Assembly (NCBI GenBank): GCA_937864935.1
Contig: CALMDN010000335.1
Coordinates: 1-6,187 of the forward strand
Origin: an uncultured Bacteroidales bacterium
GTDB taxonomy: Bacteria; Bacteroidota; Bacteroidia; Bacteroidales; Lentimicrobiaceae
Length of the DNA stretch: 6,187 bases
Direction: 5' to 3'
How positions within the stretch are numbered: position 1 is the first letter of the stretch; each line of letters starts with the position of its first letter. The position numbers and the translations under genes are program-made. The notes beneath the pieces are model-generated. The model worked only from the letters and a program-made list of their open reading frames with translations. It made no database searches and was not told the DNA's origin. This document shows, in pieces, positions 4,820-6,187 of the stretch.

Positions 4820-4827
4820 TATTTTTG
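4820..4827 (+). promoter_or_regulatory. Candidate -7 element for the ECF sigma gene
   Basis: TATTTTTG is an exact TAnnTTTG match 23 bases before the sigma-factor ATG, giving a start point near 4834 and a short leader (about 16 bases). The -33 region has TTTC rather than TTTG and lies inside an inverted repeat. This suggests basal expression of the sigma gene from the housekeeping polymerase. Confidence 0.5.
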
Positions 4828-4850
4828 TTTCGTTATCAAGAAAAAACAGC

Positions 4851-5435
4851 ATGATCACCGAATCGGATAAAATCAGACTTCTGGCATTAAAGCAGGGAGA
4901 CGAAAAGGTTTTCGAGTCGGTTTTTCGTGAGTTTTACAGTCCGCTATGTGTGCATGCCAGGAGGTATCTCATTGATCCTGAAGTTGCTGAAGAAGTTGTG
5001 CAGGATATGTTTTTTAAAATGTGGGAAAGGAGAGATTCGCTTATCATTACAACCTCTCTTACAGCTTACCTGTTTAAATCTGTTACCAACCATGCCCTGA
5101 ACCACATCAAATACCAGGGGCATGTCAGGAAATATGAAGAGTATGTTGGATTCAGGGTTGACGATCAGAAATCGGTCTCAGCCCACGATGCGCTGGTACA
5201 TGCCGACCTCGAGAAACAGCTGGTCAGGCTGATGCGTTCCATGCCCGAAAAACGACGCATGATTTTCGAGATGAGTCGCCTTGAGGGCTTGCGGTATCAG
5301 GATATTGCATCAAAACTTGGAATAAGTCTGAAAACTGTTGAAATTCAGATGTCGAAAGCCCTGGAATTTATGCGGGAGAGACTTCGTGATTATCTGCCTG
5401 TTTTTTGGTTGATTTTGAGCATGTTGCTGTTTTAG
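4851..5435 (+). CDS. FecI-like ECF RNA polymerase sigma factor (Bacteroidota type)
   Basis: A 194-residue sigma-70-family protein with only regions 2 and 4. Region 2 spans about 20-88: VFESVFREFYSPLCVHARRY, then the core-binding part EVAEEVVQDMFFKMWERRD (44-62) and the -10-contacting helix TAYLFKSVTNHALNHIK. Region 4 spans about 120-175, with the helix-turn-helix LRYQDIASKLGISLKTVEIQ (147-166) that reads the -35 element. The last 14 residues, YLPVFWLILSMLLF, are strongly hydrophobic; such tails occur in many sigma factors of this phylum's FecI-like group and may contact the membrane or the anti-sigma. The ATG at 4851 fits the family N-terminus. It ends in tandem stops TAG TAA. Ninety bases downstream is a FecR-like gene, so the pair is a cell-surface signalling switch: a TonB-dependent receptor signals through FecR to release or activate the sigma factor, usually for uptake of glycans or iron complexes. 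Confidence 0.94.
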   Translation: MITESDKIRLLALKQGDEKVFESVFREFYSPLCVHARRYLIDPEVAEEVVQDMFFKMWERRDSLIITTSLTAYLFKSVTNHALNHIKYQGHVRKYEEYVGFRVDDQKSVSAHDALVHADLEKQLVRLMRSMPEKRRMIFEMSRLEGLRYQDIASKLGISLKTVEIQMSKALEFMRERLRDYLPVFWLILSMLLF

Positions 5436-5468
5436 TAATTTCTTTTATAATTTTTTTTTTAACATCGA

Positions 5469-5500
5469 GTAGGGGTAAACACCTGTTTGATTGTCTATTA
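5469..5500 (+). promoter_or_regulatory. Candidate ECF-sigma-dependent promoter before the fecR-like gene
   Basis: In the 90-base gap between the sigma and anti-sigma genes lies GTAGGGGT (5469-5476), a 16-base spacer, then GTCTATTA (5493-5500). A GTC-type -10 with a distinct -35 block about 16 bases upstream is the general layout of ECF promoters. A start near 5505 would leave about 20 bases before the fecR ATG. I recall similar GTAGGGG/GTCT pairs before fecR genes in Bacteroidota, but this is memory and not verified. There is no housekeeping TAnnTTTG element in the gap. A run of ten T bases (5451-5460) precedes it, without a stem. Confidence 0.45.
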
Positions 5501-5525
5501 CTTACCAATTGAATTTTTAAAATCA

Positions 5526-6187
5526 ATGCTTTTTTCTACAAGCAAATATAAACGTTTGATTATCAAGCTTATTCAGGGTGAAGCTACCCCTGGTGAAAAG
5601 CTGCAGGCCGAGGCATGGCTTAGAAAAAGTCCTGCCAATCAGCGTTTGTATGAAACCTACAAGGGTTTGCTGGTACTTACTGAAAGCAGGAATGTGCGTT
5701 TTGATGCAGACAAAGCCTGGACGAAACTCCATACCCGCATGCATTCCGGAGAAAGCAGCACCGTTCCTTCTGAGAAAAAAACATTGCGTCAGTTGTTGCC
5801 GTATTATTCAGTTGCCGGTGTAGCAGCCATGCTTCTGATAGCCTTTGGCGTTTTCCAGGCCTTGCAGAAAGCTCCCGAGATGAAACAGATTTCCTCCCTG
5901 ACAGGGATTTCTGCCCCGGTAGACCTCCCCGATGGGACCACAGCCATACTGAACCGAAATACGCTGATTAAATATCCCGGTGTTTTTTCCGGCGATACCA
6001 GAGAAATTTCTATTTTTGGTGAAGCGTTTTTTGAAGTGAGTCCCGACCGTGACAAACCTTTCCTGATCCACGCATCAGGGGTGGATATCAAAGTGGTGGG
6101 CACCTCATTCAATGTAGATGCCCGACCCGGCAACGGTGTTGTACGTGTAACAGTAAATACCGGTAAAGTGGTAGTTTATCCCTCAGG
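5526..6187 (+). CDS. FecR-like anti-sigma factor/transmembrane signal transducer, C-terminus cut
   Basis: From the ATG at 5526 the frame stays open for 220 full codons to the window edge (usual full length is about 320-400). The cytoplasmic N-terminal part (1-90) contains RLIIKLIQGEATPGEKLQAE and the conserved tryptophan motif AWLRKSPANQRLYE (30-43), the region that binds the sigma factor. One membrane helix follows (about 91-113, LPYYSVAGVAAMLLIAFGVF). The periplasmic FecR domain begins with VDLPDGTTAILNRNT (132-146) and continues through YPGVFSGDTREISIFGEAFFEV (150-171), RDKPFLIHASGVDIKVVGTSFNV (175-197) and VNTGKVVVYP, all standard landmarks. The protein holds the partner ECF sigma in check and passes the signal from a TonB-dependent outer-membrane receptor, whose gene would be expected just beyond the window. 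No Shine-Dalgarno sequence is seen; the leader is AT-rich (GAATTTTTAAAATCA). Confidence 0.95.
   Translation, partial: MLFSTSKYKRLIIKLIQGEATPGEKLQAEAWLRKSPANQRLYETYKGLLVLTESRNVRFDADKAWTKLHTRMHSGESSTVPSEKKTLRQLLPYYSVAGVAAMLLIAFGVFQALQKAPEMKQISSLTGISAPVDLPDGTTAILNRNTLIKYPGVFSGDTREISIFGEAFFEVSPDRDKPFLIHASGVDIKVVGTSFNVDARPGNGVVRVTVNTGKVVVYPS

Noticed and set aside
5804..6133. 109-codon minus-strand open frame opposite the fecR-like gene
   Set aside because: Lies entirely antisense to conserved FecR-domain sequence; no start signal and no recognisable domain.

Overview
The window looks like chromosomal DNA from a member of the Bacteroidota. The evidence is a FecI-type ECF sigma gene followed by a fecR-type anti-sigma gene, a lipoprotein with an acidic/lysine-rich stretch after the lipid-bearing cysteine, A/T-rich leaders without Shine-Dalgarno sequences, and repeated matches to the Bacteroidota -7 promoter element TAnnTTTG. 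I cannot place it below phylum from sequence alone; the AAAT-rich spacers and mid-range GC would fit an environmental Bacteroidales-like organism.

Layout, left to right. (1) Minus strand: the N-terminal 70 codons of an EamA/DMT-type membrane transporter run off the left edge. (2) Minus strand: an NmrA-like NAD(P)-binding oxidoreductase, closed by a terminator hairpin. (3) Plus strand, divergent from (2): an HxlR-family regulator. The 80-bp spacer between them holds two back-to-back promoter -7 elements and a pair of overlapping, identically built inverted repeats that look like the regulator's operator. Together these form a compact redox- or electrophile-responsive regulator/reductase module. 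(4) Plus strand: a stand-alone secreted lipoprotein of unknown function, followed by a strong compound terminator. (5) A roughly 500-bp spacer with hairpins and a near-identical 22-bp tandem repeat. (6) Plus strand: a stand-alone aldehyde dehydrogenase of the lactaldehyde-dehydrogenase-like type. (7) Plus strand: an ECF sigma factor and the start of its FecR-like anti-sigma partner, which runs off the right edge; a SusC/SusD-type outer-membrane uptake pair is the usual next neighbour in this phylum but is not in view.

Most of the coding content belongs to known families. The most interesting signals are regulatory: the tandem TACTT-N6-AAGTA operator in the oxidoreductase/HxlR spacer, a GTAGGGGT-N16-GTCTATTA arrangement between the sigma and anti-sigma genes that looks like an ECF-dependent promoter, an inverted repeat over the -33 region of the sigma gene, and a structured repeat element between the lipoprotein and dehydrogenase genes. 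I see no CRISPR array, tRNA, rRNA, insertion sequence, or clear new multi-gene system in the window.
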